64,000 bases of DNA from Himantopus leucocephalus. Its lineage: Eukaryota > Chordata > Aves > Charadriiformes > Recurvirostridae. The notes beneath the pieces are model-generated. The model ran no database searches, had not been told where the DNA came from, and worked only from the letters and a program-made list of their open reading frames with translations. Numbering within the stretch: the first letter of the stretch is position 1; every line of letters starts with the position of its first letter. Made by a program: the position numbers and the translations under genes. This document shows positions 12,059 to 24,053 of this stretch, in pieces. The DNA lies in assembly GCA_003993805.1 (NCBI GenBank), contig RSEF01000004.1:17557112-17621111 (forward strand), read 5' to 3'.

Positions 12059-12072
12059 GGGGGGGGGGGGGG
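12059..12072 (+). repeat. Poly-G run at gap edge
   Basis: Fourteen consecutive G bases immediately after the gap, followed by an A-rich stretch. It could be a genuine G-rich tract or the degraded edge of a contig. Confidence 0.9.
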
Positions 12073-15000
12073 AAGAAAAAACCAAAAGGGACGGTGACTG
12101 TGGACAAATAGTTGGTCAGCAAAGTGCCTTGCCAGGTGGATAAAGAAAAGTTTGGTTTTGCCCTGGCTGATGGAGTAGGTGACCTGGTGTAGTAGGTGTT
12201 TGTGCTGCGCTGGCTTCTCCTCAGGTGGCCACTTCTGAAGTATGCATGGACTGCATGAGTTGCTTGGAGTTGTCTGACTTAATATGTTTCCTTCAGCAGC
12301 ACCAATATTGTGGAAATATCTACCCAGAGATGCAAAACATGCTGGAATTGCAAGAGGTGCTCACTTGAATAATCATTTTGGATAATGCAAAAGGGGTTAT
12401 GAATTAACAGGCTGGAAGAGTAAACAAGATTAGAACTAAGTGCTTTCAGGGACTGTGTAAAAAATAGTCAAAGGCTAATTGCAAAGGAGCGAGTGAGGCA
12501 AGCCCATAAATTAGAAAGGGATAAGAATGGAAAACGGAGAGGTCAGGTAGTAAGATGGTCAGGTCAGGTTTCTTCGGGTAGAAAGCTCACAAAAGCATAG
12601 AATAGTAATTAAATTGTGGGTACAGTGAAGAGCATCTCCTAAGAAAGAATATAAAAGTAGATAAAATGGCATGCAGGATAAAAGAGTTAAGAATAAAAGA
12701 TTAGACTGAGTAGGCAAGAGAGATCAAAAAGGGAAGAAATTGAAAACACCGTATCTGAAGTTGAGAATTAATATCTACTGTAATATTTAAGGAAGTTAAA
12801 GTGGAAGATACTTGTGAATGAGTGAAAAAAGCAACAGAAAATATGGGAGAAAAAATAGAAACTAAAGAAAAGAAAAAGATTTTGTGTTTTACAGAGACTG
12901 AAGGGTCCAGCAGGCAGGAAGAATAACAGCCCTCCTTTCATAGTCCTTAAATAGTTTGAAAGAGCCTTATGAAAATCACTGTTCCTAAGATGCAAACTGT
13001 AAGGCGAAAGACAAAAAAATGTTTTTCCGAAACAGCCAGAGCATCATTTCTTATGCATCTCTTTTCCAACCTGGAGCATAAGTCACTGCTACTGTCATTT
13101 TTGTAGCCTCCGTTGTACCAGAAAACTGCAAGTCACAAGATAGCACGCCACAGAACAGTAGGAACTCTGCATATAAATACATATATTACATTGTACAGTG
13201 CGTTTTATCCTGTTGCATCTAACTACCTTTCTGGTAATAATGAGTTTGGCATCATCATGTCTCCTGGAGAAAGGAACATGAAGACTTAAGATACTGAAGC
13301 CATTGGCTTCAGTGTAGACACTTATTTGGAAAACTTTGACTTTGGAATGCCCTGTAAGGTTTATAGGGTCTGGTCTTTGAAGATTTCAAAACCAAACCAG
13401 CTCTTCCAAATGAAAGTCATGGTCACCTACAGTTCCTCAGTACGTTTGTGAAGTAGGTCCTAAATATACTAGGTGCGGTATCCCAAATTTGAAGAAGCTA
13501 AAAAGAGAAGTCAAGCATTTGTATGTAGTTTGACCAAGAAGTCCAAGCACAATGCCGTCTGAAGGACCACAACCCGACTTTCTTTTTTCTTTCTCTTTTT
13601 TTTTAAACACTAGTTTCTGGACTTAACAGATAACAACCTGTTGCTCTCAGTGACTTATTACTGAGATGAATGGGGATTGGTGAATGAATGAAATATGTCA
13701 TGAAAACTAGGGTGGGAGAAATCAGGTCTTATGAGTCTGCAACAGCTAAAACAGAGATGTGTCCAAGGTTCATTGGGATCTTGCTTCTGTCTTCTGATGG
13801 CTTTGAGTCACATCCCCAAGTCTTGCACGTGACCTTGTTCATTATGAGAGAAGCAGGATAACTTTATGGTTTGTTTCTTCTGAAGAAGTATGGAATAGCT
13901 CTTCTGAGCTAACTCAGAACAAAAATGGTCCAGAAGTAGTAGAATTGCAATTGTCACCTCTAAATCTCAAGTAATCTAACCCCCTATTCCCCCTACCTTT
14001 TATTTTTCTCCCTCCTCTTCTCCTCTTCTGCCCTTCTGCCCTGTGCTCTGGAGCGTTCAGCCTGAATCTGAACAAATGTTAAGAGTGATGTACGGAGTGT
14101 AAATACATGTTTGTCTGCTGACTTTGGGCCATAGGTAGTAAATGCATTAGCCTGACAAGTTTTAGTAGTGGATATTATGCAAGCACACAGGAACTATTGT
14201 TGACTGTGCAAGTATCAAAGCCTATTGATTAGCTACTACTTGGGCCATAATAAAACTATCATTATTAATTATAATGGAAAAGTATACGTGTGTCCAGGTA
14301 GCAAGGTACCTTTTTTATTTTTTTTCTCCATTTATTGCTAAGGCACAGTGGGTGATTTGTAAGCCACCTTTGCATTTTGAGAGAGAAAAGAATCTAACAT
14401 TCTTGCATTATTTCAGACTAAAGGGGATGTCTTATTGTCTTCCCAATTTCTATTGCAAGAAATCATGACTAATATTTGTGAGCTGTTCCACATAGAAATC
14501 ACTGATTTTATAACCTCTATAATATAGGAGAGCAGTAATCTGTTTTTCAATATTAGGTCAAGTTGCTCTCATCTAATCTTGTGTGTTCCTTTCTTGCAAT
14601 TTCTATGCTAGAAATTGTAAAAGGAAGTGCTCTTGTAACAGGTTCATTTATTGAGGGAAGATTAGTTGTTTGTCATTATTGACAGCGCTAGGGATATGAA
14701 ACATGTTTTCTAAAGTCATTGGTTTGAGCTACCCATTTCTTTATGGCTGCAGGTATAAAATACAAAATATATAAAAAATATTCTATTTCATACAATATGA
14801 AAAAGATAATGTGCATTTAATCTTGAACTTCTGACAGTCATTCTCTGTGAGGTGAACTATATACGGTTTCCGTTATAATAAACCTGTGAGCTCAGGCTGC
14901 TTTTCTCTATATTGCATAATTTAGCTAAAGCGCTGGTTTGTGAATAAAATAAGTACTGGCACAAAATAAAATATTGGGTGAAAAAAGTATTATTTCTACT

Positions 15001-17180
15001 TAAGGTGGATAAACACCAGTATATCCAACATCGTATATCCAAAAGAGCTTCCAAATTAATTCTCTTGTCCTCTGTGTCCTTAAGCAGTGCCAAAGGAGCT
15101 ATTATTTTAGGAGGAGATTAAGCTACCTTTTAAACTCAGAGCTCGAGATTCAGGAACTTACTTTACTCTTCTGCTTATTTTTCTCTTCCCTTCCTCTGTC
15201 CTTTCTCAAAAGAGGTGATGCTGTAAGTACTCATTATCTCAAATGAACGAAATTGATTAATTTATGTGAGAGTACTGCGGAATGGAGGAGCTGCAAAGAC
15301 ATTCTCCTCAATAAGGATGTTGTGCAAAAGCACTGGTATCAATATATATTCTTTAAGCTTGTTAACTTTATTTTGCGTTTGGGAGAGGTCCTTAGCTGGA
15401 ATAAATCTGCAAAATTGATTTGCAATGTTGTATCAGCTTGGACCAAGAGATCCTCTGCCTGTTGCATCTGTGATCTGCAGATCTGGCTACTACTAGTTCC
15501 TGCTGAACAGTGACTGGCATTTTATGCTGGACTTTTTTTGGTAAGAATTTTAGCTGTCTGGAAACAGGACGACTTATGTGTTGAGTTACAGTGCTGGCAT
15601 GCCACAGATACCCTGAATGGTCTTGTTACAATATCTTTATGCAGAAGTACAGCTTATTAAGCCTAATTTGTTGTACATTTCTATTTTAGCCTCCAGGTGT
15701 TGCCTATGGATAGAGGGGAAAAAAACAGCTGTGGAGGCAACTGCAGTAGTTTTACTTTATGTTCAGAGCTTAAATTCAGGCTCAGATCCTGAATTAAGTG
15801 TGTAGTTACAGCTAGGCTTATTTTAAGACAAACTGTTTAGGTACTTTGAGGTCGGGATAATTGCTACTGATGCTCCACAGAGATGCTTATTCCTATAGGC
15901 CTGGACATGCTATGCTGGCTAGGGAAGTACAGATAGGAGCAGTGATAGTCTAGTTACAATTTTTTTTCTGCCTTGTGAATTTTGCAGGGTAAAAAGAGTG
16001 GAAATTGATGATTTTGGAGCCTCATACTCTTTAATATTGATAGGAAACCTACACTTATATGGCAATTAAATAAGCAAATTTTTTGCACCTTTTCTTTAGA
16101 GCCTGGGTTTTAATAATAATAAGAAAATTCAAAGAAACTGTGTATGAGCCCAGCTCTCTTCTTAGATTTTATTTCTTTTCTGAAGTCTACCTGCAGATGA
16201 TTTACCTGCCTTATATTCACAGTGGAGTCTAATAAGCTGCATTTGCTCCAGCGACTTGTCAGTAATTCTCTTGCAGGCTGTGCTCTCCACTTTCCTGCTA
16301 ACTATAAGAACAGTGGCCTCTTGGTTTCTCTTTTCCTCTCTTTCTTGCTGCATCTGTTCTTCCCACCCTCCACATGTGATTTGTTGCATTTTTAATTTAG
16401 ATCATTCCAGCTGCTTTAGAAACGTGTATCTTTTCAAACCATATTCTTCAACTTATTTTTAATTAAATTCTTTGGTAAATAGCAACATCAGATGATTCGA
16501 GTAGAGAATGGAGGTGGCTTAATGAAAGGTGGCTGAAGTTTAATTCTGTGTTTTATTCCTTCACTGTGTTTCAATTATAGTAATAATTTTACAAATCAAT
16601 GCTTGATCGTGTAATCTGAATTCTCCTTTTTACTTTTGACTGGCCAGTACTACTTCTGTGGTTTTGTTTCAAGCTTCTTGTTTCAGCTGTGCGTTAAGTC
16701 ACTTTGAAAAGCTAGCTCAAATGATAAGCCTAGATAATCAAAGCCATGCTAACACAGGCTTGATTCGCTCTTGCGGGGATATAGCCCAGAGAGCAGCGAC
16801 TGAGGTCTGGTACACTTGTGCTGAGCCCTGGTCATGTTGTCACTTCAGGCAGGTTGTCTTCAGCTGCAGTGAACCAGGCTGAGCCTTCCGTCCTCTGGAC
16901 ATTTTTGTTCATCCTGGTTTTGGTTCAGATGTGGCTTTCTTGTACTGCACATTCGGATGAGAGTGATGGAGTCCTAGAGCTGATAGAAAAGGAAGGTGAA
17001 TACATGCTGTAATATTCTATTGTGGTTTGGGGAAGAAACTGTTTATCTTGTTATTCTTTCAGATATTAGTGCTGGAATAGAAAAATCACAATACTGATAC
17101 AGTTCCCTATGCACCTGTAGCAAGGCATGTGCTGGAGAATGTGCTGCTTGCGATGCTGAAGGTTTCTCTGACAATTAGAC
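12073..17180. other. Non-coding background
   Basis: No supported gene or RNA gene. 12360-12900 is purine-rich on the + strand with many short GA and GAA tracts. A pyrimidine-rich block lies at 13580-13605 and another at 13980-14040. Frames are at most about 86 codons (15253-15513, + strand), with no recognisable domain. Nothing else stands out. Confidence 0.65.
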
Positions 17181-17222
17181 TTTTTTTTTTTTTTTTTTTN
17201 ACTTTTTTTTTTTTTTTTTTTT
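17181..17222 (+). repeat. Two poly-T tracts split by a single N
   Basis: T runs at 17181-17199 (19) and 17203-17222 (20) are separated by N at 17200 and the bases AC. The first tract is preceded by GAC and the second by AC, so both may be the same tract read from two contig ends. Confidence 0.9.
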
Positions 17223-20200
17223 GAAGGAGAAGAAAGCACTCAGCTTTTTGTTGCCAGGCTGGGTAGATTGCAAGCCCCCAGTTCCATACCTGGTTTATGT
17301 TCCTTTCATCATTTCCTCCCTTCGTTGTCTTTTTCTTAAAGTAAACAAACTTAGTCTTTTCCTTCTCCATTTATGAGAGCGCTCTGCTCTGCTGCTCTCT
17401 CTGGAGCTTTCTTGGGGGTGTATATAAGAACCATGGTGGGCAACTGCAGAGTGTGAAGGAAAGGTGTTATTCTGGTGAGTAACTGATGCTTTGTTAGTGA
17501 TGGAGGTTTTCTGTTTAAAAGTACACAGTGAGCTTTTAGGGCGTAGTTACATCTTTGCAGTAGGATCCTTCTGTTAGGATTACTTATGTGGGCAAAGGAT
17601 TTAAAAAATTATTCCCTAATAGAAACATTTTGAATAGAGAAGATGGATTTGTCTGCATATTTGAGATATGTGTATAATACCATTTGTATATATGCAGATG
17701 TATTCACTGAAGTTATACATTAAAAATACGACTCTTGGGTCAGGACTTGCAAGGTCAAGAATTGGAGAACTGGGAAAATCTAAATTTATAGTTCTTTGTG
17801 CAATCTTAATTCTATGCATGCTGGATTTTTTCCAACACTTATCTTCCAACACTGAGCTCTTATCTTGCTCAAAGCTCAGTGTTTGGAAAAGTAGTTCAGA
17901 TCATGGAATTTGAAAAACATGTCATAATCCTGAAAGGGCAGAATAAGGACTGCGTGGCAGCATAAAAGTCTGCCATTTCCAAAGCTTAAGTGTGTGATTT
18001 GCAATCGAAACATTTTAATGCAGTTTGTTATGTGTTGTTTCCTATTTATTTTGTTAAAGGCAAAGAGAAAAACAATTCTGTTATAAGTAATTGCAGAAGC
18101 TCTTATATGGCTTGTCTTCATGGTCTGAGAGCCTTCCCTTCAGCGCTGCCACATCACCTAGCAGCAATAACGTGGCTGGCTGCTAGCAGACTCTGAAACT
18201 GTGGAAGAAAAGTAGTCTGTGCAAGTTGAGGTTTCTCATTTTTTGTAAAAAGGGGCATTTCCCCCCTCTGGGGTGCCGCTGGAGGCAGAGGAAGAAGCAG
18301 TGAGGACATGGCTCAGCTGCTGTCGCCAAGGCTGCTGGATAGGATGTTCTGCCAGCATCTGCTGGCGCATTGTCCCAAGGAAAGCAAAGAGAAAATGGTG
18401 ACTTTTGTAGTTTTGAGAACTCTAGAAAAAAGGAACAAACTGACTGTCCTAACTTCTTTCTCACCACTGCATCTGTTCTTTATTGACGTACATTGAGAAA
18501 ATATGAGATAATTAGTGGAGAGGATATTGATTTTTATATTTTGATATTTAATTTTTCTTTCTCTTATAAAAATGTACACTATCACTGTTTCTTTCATATA
18601 GCAACATCTCTTTGATACAATTAAGAAATGAGTTTCCCAGAATTCAGGGTATTTATATTTGCTTATGTCCACAGACAAAATACCACTTTTTGACTAAAAT
18701 GTTATTCAGGCTCCTATCGTGTCACTGATAATTGTTATTAATGGCATACGTGTTATTCTTCCTGGTAGACCTGCCAAGCCAAAGAATAAAAGTCTAAGGA
18801 AGTAGAATTAATACCTCTGTTGCAATGCATCATATAGATAAGCCAGTAATTGCAAGGTCAGATGGGCATACGTAGATAGATGTTTAACTGGTTATGCTCT
18901 AATGAAAGCACAGACCTTTTATGTATGCTTATGAATAATGTCTCTCATAAAGACACTAGATTGATTGTCTACAAAGACAGCTTCTGAACCAGAAATGGTC
19001 AACAATCATGGTAATGAAATATTAAAGATAAATTTGTGAATCCGTCTTAGAAGTAAATTTCAAGACCATATAACTCTCTGCTCAGTCATTTCTCATTCCA
19101 GCAATGAGATAAATGAAAAATTCTTAGAAAAGAATGTTCCATCTTTTTTTACTGTTAATATATTTACCAATATCTTTATAACTGATGTGCCTTTTCTTTA
19201 GCCTAATGAATCAAAAGAAAGCTTCAAATCACTGACAAAAGGGGGAGGTGAAAAATACGTAGCGTGAGTTTCTCTGAGAGAATCAGTATATAATTATATT
19301 TTTGTGTTATAAGAGACACAGGAATGAGATTTGTTGGTTTCCTAGCAACTAAGGGTCTCAGGATTTTAAAGCTGAAGATCAAACTTCTATCACCTGCTTG
19401 GAAGTACAGACAGATGTGTATTAATAAAAACAGTTTCTGAAATAATTTCAACATAAGCCACTGAAGTACTTTATAGTAGTCTAAAAATAATAATATCTAG
19501 CTTTCTAGATCAATATCAACCCTAATCACAGGCTGGCAATAACTAACGTCTTTCTCATGTTATTCAAGATATTTATCAAATTCTGTTAAACATGTCCTTT
19601 GAGCATTTTCAGGGGAAAAATATGATCAGCTATTGGGAGAAAGGAAGTTGGAACTTCAGAAAAATCCATTTTTCATTTTTTGTATGCATCTGGTTGTGTC
19701 ATTTTAAACTACCGTTTGTTTTTAGTCCTTTCTCATGCTAGTACTTTTTTATGCCTTGAAATTCAGACTTCAGTTTGGCTTTTTTTGCTGAAATACTTTG
19801 CAATATTACCACATACAGCTTCTGTGTAATAGCTTCCCGGCCAGCGTATTTCACTGGTTAAATGCAGAATACTTTTCGGTATGAAAAGATGGTCTACAAC
19901 CACTACTCCTGTAATTACCGTACTCTGAACGTACGGGCATTCGTGTCACACGTACCCTTGCAGGCACTTGAGCTCAGTGCAGTGCAGGTACTTCCAGCTG
20001 TTCCTGGCAATGACCCTGGTTCCTGGGCATGGATCAGTGATGTTTTCCTTGGTGCATGAAGTGCTTTACAGAACGTGCCCTAGTTCCCACAAGTGAGCGT
20101 AGCAGCTTACTGGCAATCTCTGATTTCAAGATGGCAACTATAAACTTGGTGGTGGGTAACATTTTCATGATGTGAGTTCTGGGTTGATAAAGGTGGACAC

Positions 20201-23200
20201 TTGCACTTGACACTTTATTCTAGCAGTTTGAAATATAAATTGCAGTATTCTCAAATGAGAAGCGGCAAACAATAGGCTGGCTGAAAAAACTCACGTCAAA
20301 CCATAATGAAATAATGCAAATGACTGGAAGTCATGACATTTACAAATGGAAGAGACAGCTAAATTTGACGTATACAGTTTTGGCCATAAATAAGCAGTTT
20401 TGAAATCTACTTGTGAGGCAGAACACTTGTTACTTAAGATACGTTCTGTTACTTACAGTTTCTCTGGACACTTGGGTGGCTTTTAGCAAGTATCAAAAGG
20501 GCCTGGACATTTTGCATGAACAATAGTTATATCTAGAGGTAAATAACTAGTGCCAATATGTTTCATGATCAATACTGAACCACATGAGCAATTGGTTTAA
20601 GCTTTCAAAGTACTATGGACTGGGGCAAATGGTTCCACAGTTATTGCAGATTTACTGTCTCTCTTATTTCTGGAAACAGATGTAGGGTATGGAACATGGG
20701 ACATAAAATCTGATCAGTCTGAAATACCTTTCTGTTCTCGGCACTTCTGCTCATACTCCTTTTCATGATTGTTGCTTTTTATATTGTGTCTTTTCATCTG
20801 AATCTGAACTTTTTTCCAGCCTGATCAAAGCCACTTTCCCTACCCTGAGCATACCACCAATTTTTGCTTTTGGCACAGTTGTGTGTAACTCCTGGGCTGT
20901 GGGGAAGGAGTTAAGAGCCTGAGGTAAGGTAGGCAGGGTACTCCTTCCATTCCGAGTTGAAATTACACTGTAACATATTTGTACTGTGTCATGATACCTT
21001 TCGTACTATGTAAAGTGTTTTCTGGTGTCCCACAACATTGTATGGACAAGGCAAATTAAATTATTTTCACAGATGATGTGCTAGCGGCTTCAGTGTGATT
21101 TAAGCAATCTAAGCAATCTCCAAAGGTGGCAAGCACCAAGGATGGAAGCATAAACATTCATTGACCACAGCTCAGTTGTTGACATTACTGGTGGTTCTAT
21201 TCGCTGCAGTGGAGTCCTGGAAACATGGGACATTCTGCAGTGTTTCAGCATACTGTGCTTAAATACACACTCTGCTATACAGGGAGCATGAGCAGCTGCC
21301 TGTCACCTGGGCTTTCCTTGCCCTTCCTCCTGTCATAGCAAAGATACTCCAGGCTGTGCTATCATGTCTTGGCCCTCGGTGCAGCCTCCCTTCGCTCTGC
21401 AGCTCTCTTTCCAACTAGGAAGCATGAAGGGTCAGGCCCACCTACTGCTGCAGTCAGCTCCCCTTTGGTTTGGATCGCACTCCTGCCAGCTCATTGTCTC
21501 ACTTGTCACCACTACATCGATCCACTTTAGACTCAGCTCCTCTGTTCAGTAGTGTTCCTCTGTTCCTTGCAATTCAACACATTCTTTCTCTAGTTATTTC
21601 TTTATTTTTATTGTGGGCAACTCATATAGTTGAAAGCTCTTGCAGAAAACAACACAAGGATGGCACAGGCCATCTCTTAAATTCCTGTAGTACTAGCAGT
21701 ATGAACACAGTATTAATAAAGGCTGTTTTCACCAGGTAACAGGAGTACTTTGTGGCAACAGCATAGCTGGCTGTTACTCATTTACCTCTGCCCATGCATA
21801 AATACAGCTGGGATTTTTCTTGACTTCTAGACTAGCTGAGAAACCATTATTTTGCCCAGGCAATAAGGTTTTTACCATGCAGAAGCTGCTGTTATATTGC
21901 CCTTGAAACTTTTAACAAACTGGGTGCCAGGAACTTGGCCTAAGGATGCAACATTCCCTACACAGTAATGTGAACTATTAAGCAAATGGCACAGAGTAAT
22001 GTTCTTTCGCTGAGCAAAAATGCTCTCATTTAGGTAAAATTTCAGCCTGCTGTTGGCTGTTACAAGCCAGAATGGCAAAGAGAAATAAAATGTAAAAGCA
22101 ATATGAGTTTGAATCAAATTATGATAAGAGTCAGATGGTGCCATTACCCAGATATCCCCATAGGCAAACATTAGTAAAATTTGCCATAATGGTATGCTGA
22201 AATATAATTCTCTGGTGGGAAGGACACTGAGATTCTAAAATCAACATTTAACTCTTTCACAAACCTCAAAAAATCAAAGCTGGACACTTAAGCACAGAGG
22301 AACCCCACTGAAACCAGTGCATGTGTGCTCTGCTGGGCTGGAGCTATGAGCTGAACTGGCCACGTTTCCGCAGTGAATCGGTTGCATCGGAACTGATAGC
22401 ATTGTGCCTAGACATGATACATGCAATGTCGTTGGACAAGTGGCCAAGAGAAACATGAGTGACAGAACAAAGCCCTACCAAAAGGAAAGAGTGAACCACA
22501 TATGCTGTTGATCTCCTACTAATGCAAACAACCCCATCAAAAGCAATCAGATTTCTTTCGTGAGTGTCTTGAAAAGTGAGGAGTTTGCAGTCTGAACCAT
22601 AAACATAAGTACTGCTTTGTACTGTGGGAATGTGTAGAGTTAAATGAGTGTGACTAATTCAAGTATTTTGAAATAGGATAGGTTTTCTTTGGCCTTTTTG
22701 CTTGAGTTTGGCTGGTGGTGTTTTTTAACAAAAGAATTAAGGCATGCATGCGTTCTACATTTGCATGTTCTATATAGAGCAGGAATGTTTAGTCGAATTA
22801 GATTAATTTTCCCAACGGATGAAATTCTGTAGATTTAGGCAAGGGAAAATATGTCCCAGTGCAGTCCTACAGGCATTTGCATGTGACTTTGCAGGCAGGA
22901 CAAGGACTTGAGGAAGCAATGAAATCTGAAGCACTGGTCACCAGGCAAATATTTGAGAGGTTTGACTTCTGAGCTGCATAGCTGCTCCAGGAGCCATCGG
23001 CTGCCTTTGAGCCTCTGCTTCTGCGTTTGCCATCTGTCTTCTCTAAATACTGCCTAACCTCCCTGGGGCAAATGCCGTTTTTCTCTTCTGTTTGCACAGT
23101 GCCTTGCACAATGAGACCTCATTCCTAGCTACATTAGTAACATAAAAAAAATTTGAAAAGAGGCCCAAGTTGGATGTGATTAAAGGGCATTGGCTTTGCA

Positions 23201-24007
23201 CAAGTCACAAACCTTACGCGGGATAACTACTTCTTCAGCTATTTGTTCTTCTTTGGTAATGTTTGATTTCGTTGTTTCGTATTTTTGCGTCACTTCTGTT
23301 ACTCAGGGGAATCATTAAGAATTTTTTTCTTCCCAATTTTAAAGTTATGGTTATTCATCACTTGCTAGCAAATTGTCTGGGAGCTCCTGCAACTCTTTAT
23401 ATAGTCTGTTGAACTTTATTGAAAAGGGAGAGAAAAGATTTATAGAGACAAATGGTATTTTCTACAGAAAATGGTGAGCCCCATAAAATAAACCAGAAGA
23501 CTGTGTATCTATAGAAAACACACCTTTTAGTTCTTATGGTGCTGACAGCTTCTGCCGTCTCGGCACTGTTTTGTGAGAGACTGTTCAGAGCTTATTAGAG
23601 ACTGGTTCATTATATTCTTCATATTATTTCTTGTCTCCAGCCTAGGGTGGTTTACAGACTGACTGTGAGTGGTGCACCTGGACTGCATCAGCTTGGGAGG
23701 ATTTTGTTTGCCTTACCATTGTTTGCTTGTCCCTTTTGTTTGTAACAGGCCAAATGGTGTTTCCTGATTCTGTGTTGCTTCAGGAGCCACCTCGCACAGT
23801 ACATAAGGAAAGCAGTCTATTAAGTTGGTTTTATTTATTAATAAGGTACGTCTGAGCATTTCAGAATAGCCGGGGTGAGAAGTGTTACGGTTGGCCCTCA
23901 TGCTATTAGTTCTTCTCAGCTTGTCTCAGGCTCTGCTGGCCACCCTCCCTCCCAGCGTAACCTTGTTGTTGAGTATCCTGGACCTTTGGGATATGACAAA
24001 AAGTTAT
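17223..24007. other. Non-coding background with one strong hairpin
   Basis: No supported gene. Frames are at most 121 codons (18313-18678, - strand, AT-rich, no domain). A TATATAAG at 17421-17428 is followed by an ATG whose frame closes after seven codons, so I do not call a promoter. A nine-base unit TAAGCAATC occurs twice in tandem around 21102-21119. The hairpin at 17844-17888 has its own entry. Confidence 0.65.
17844..17888. repeat. Inverted repeat / hairpin, 15-bp stem
   Basis: The left arm TTCCAACACTGAGCT is at 17844-17858 and the right arm AGCTCAGTGTTTGGAA at 17873-17888. They are complementary apart from one bulged T, with a 14-base loop. Part of the left arm (TCCAACACT) also occurs as a direct repeat at 17831-17839. 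The stem is shorter than usual for a microRNA precursor, whose duplex is commonly over 22 bp, so I annotate only the structure. Confidence 0.85.
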
Positions 24008-24053
24008 TGACTGGTTACTGTTACTGACTGACTGACTGTTACTGACTACTGAC
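24008..24053 (+). repeat. Short ACTG-type tandem repeat
   Basis: Repeats of TGAC/TTACTGACTG-like units: a GGTTACTG, then GTTACTGACTGACTGACTG, then GTTACTGACTACTGAC. This is an imperfect microsatellite of about 46 bases. Confidence 0.85.

Noticed and set aside
11280..12143. 287-codon frame through the gap, and similar frames on both strands
   Set aside because: Most of the length is N; the frame across the gap has no meaning.
17421..17456. TATATAAG followed by CCATGG resembling a promoter and start codon
   Set aside because: The spacing is wrong for a TATA box and transcript start, and the frame closes after seven codons.
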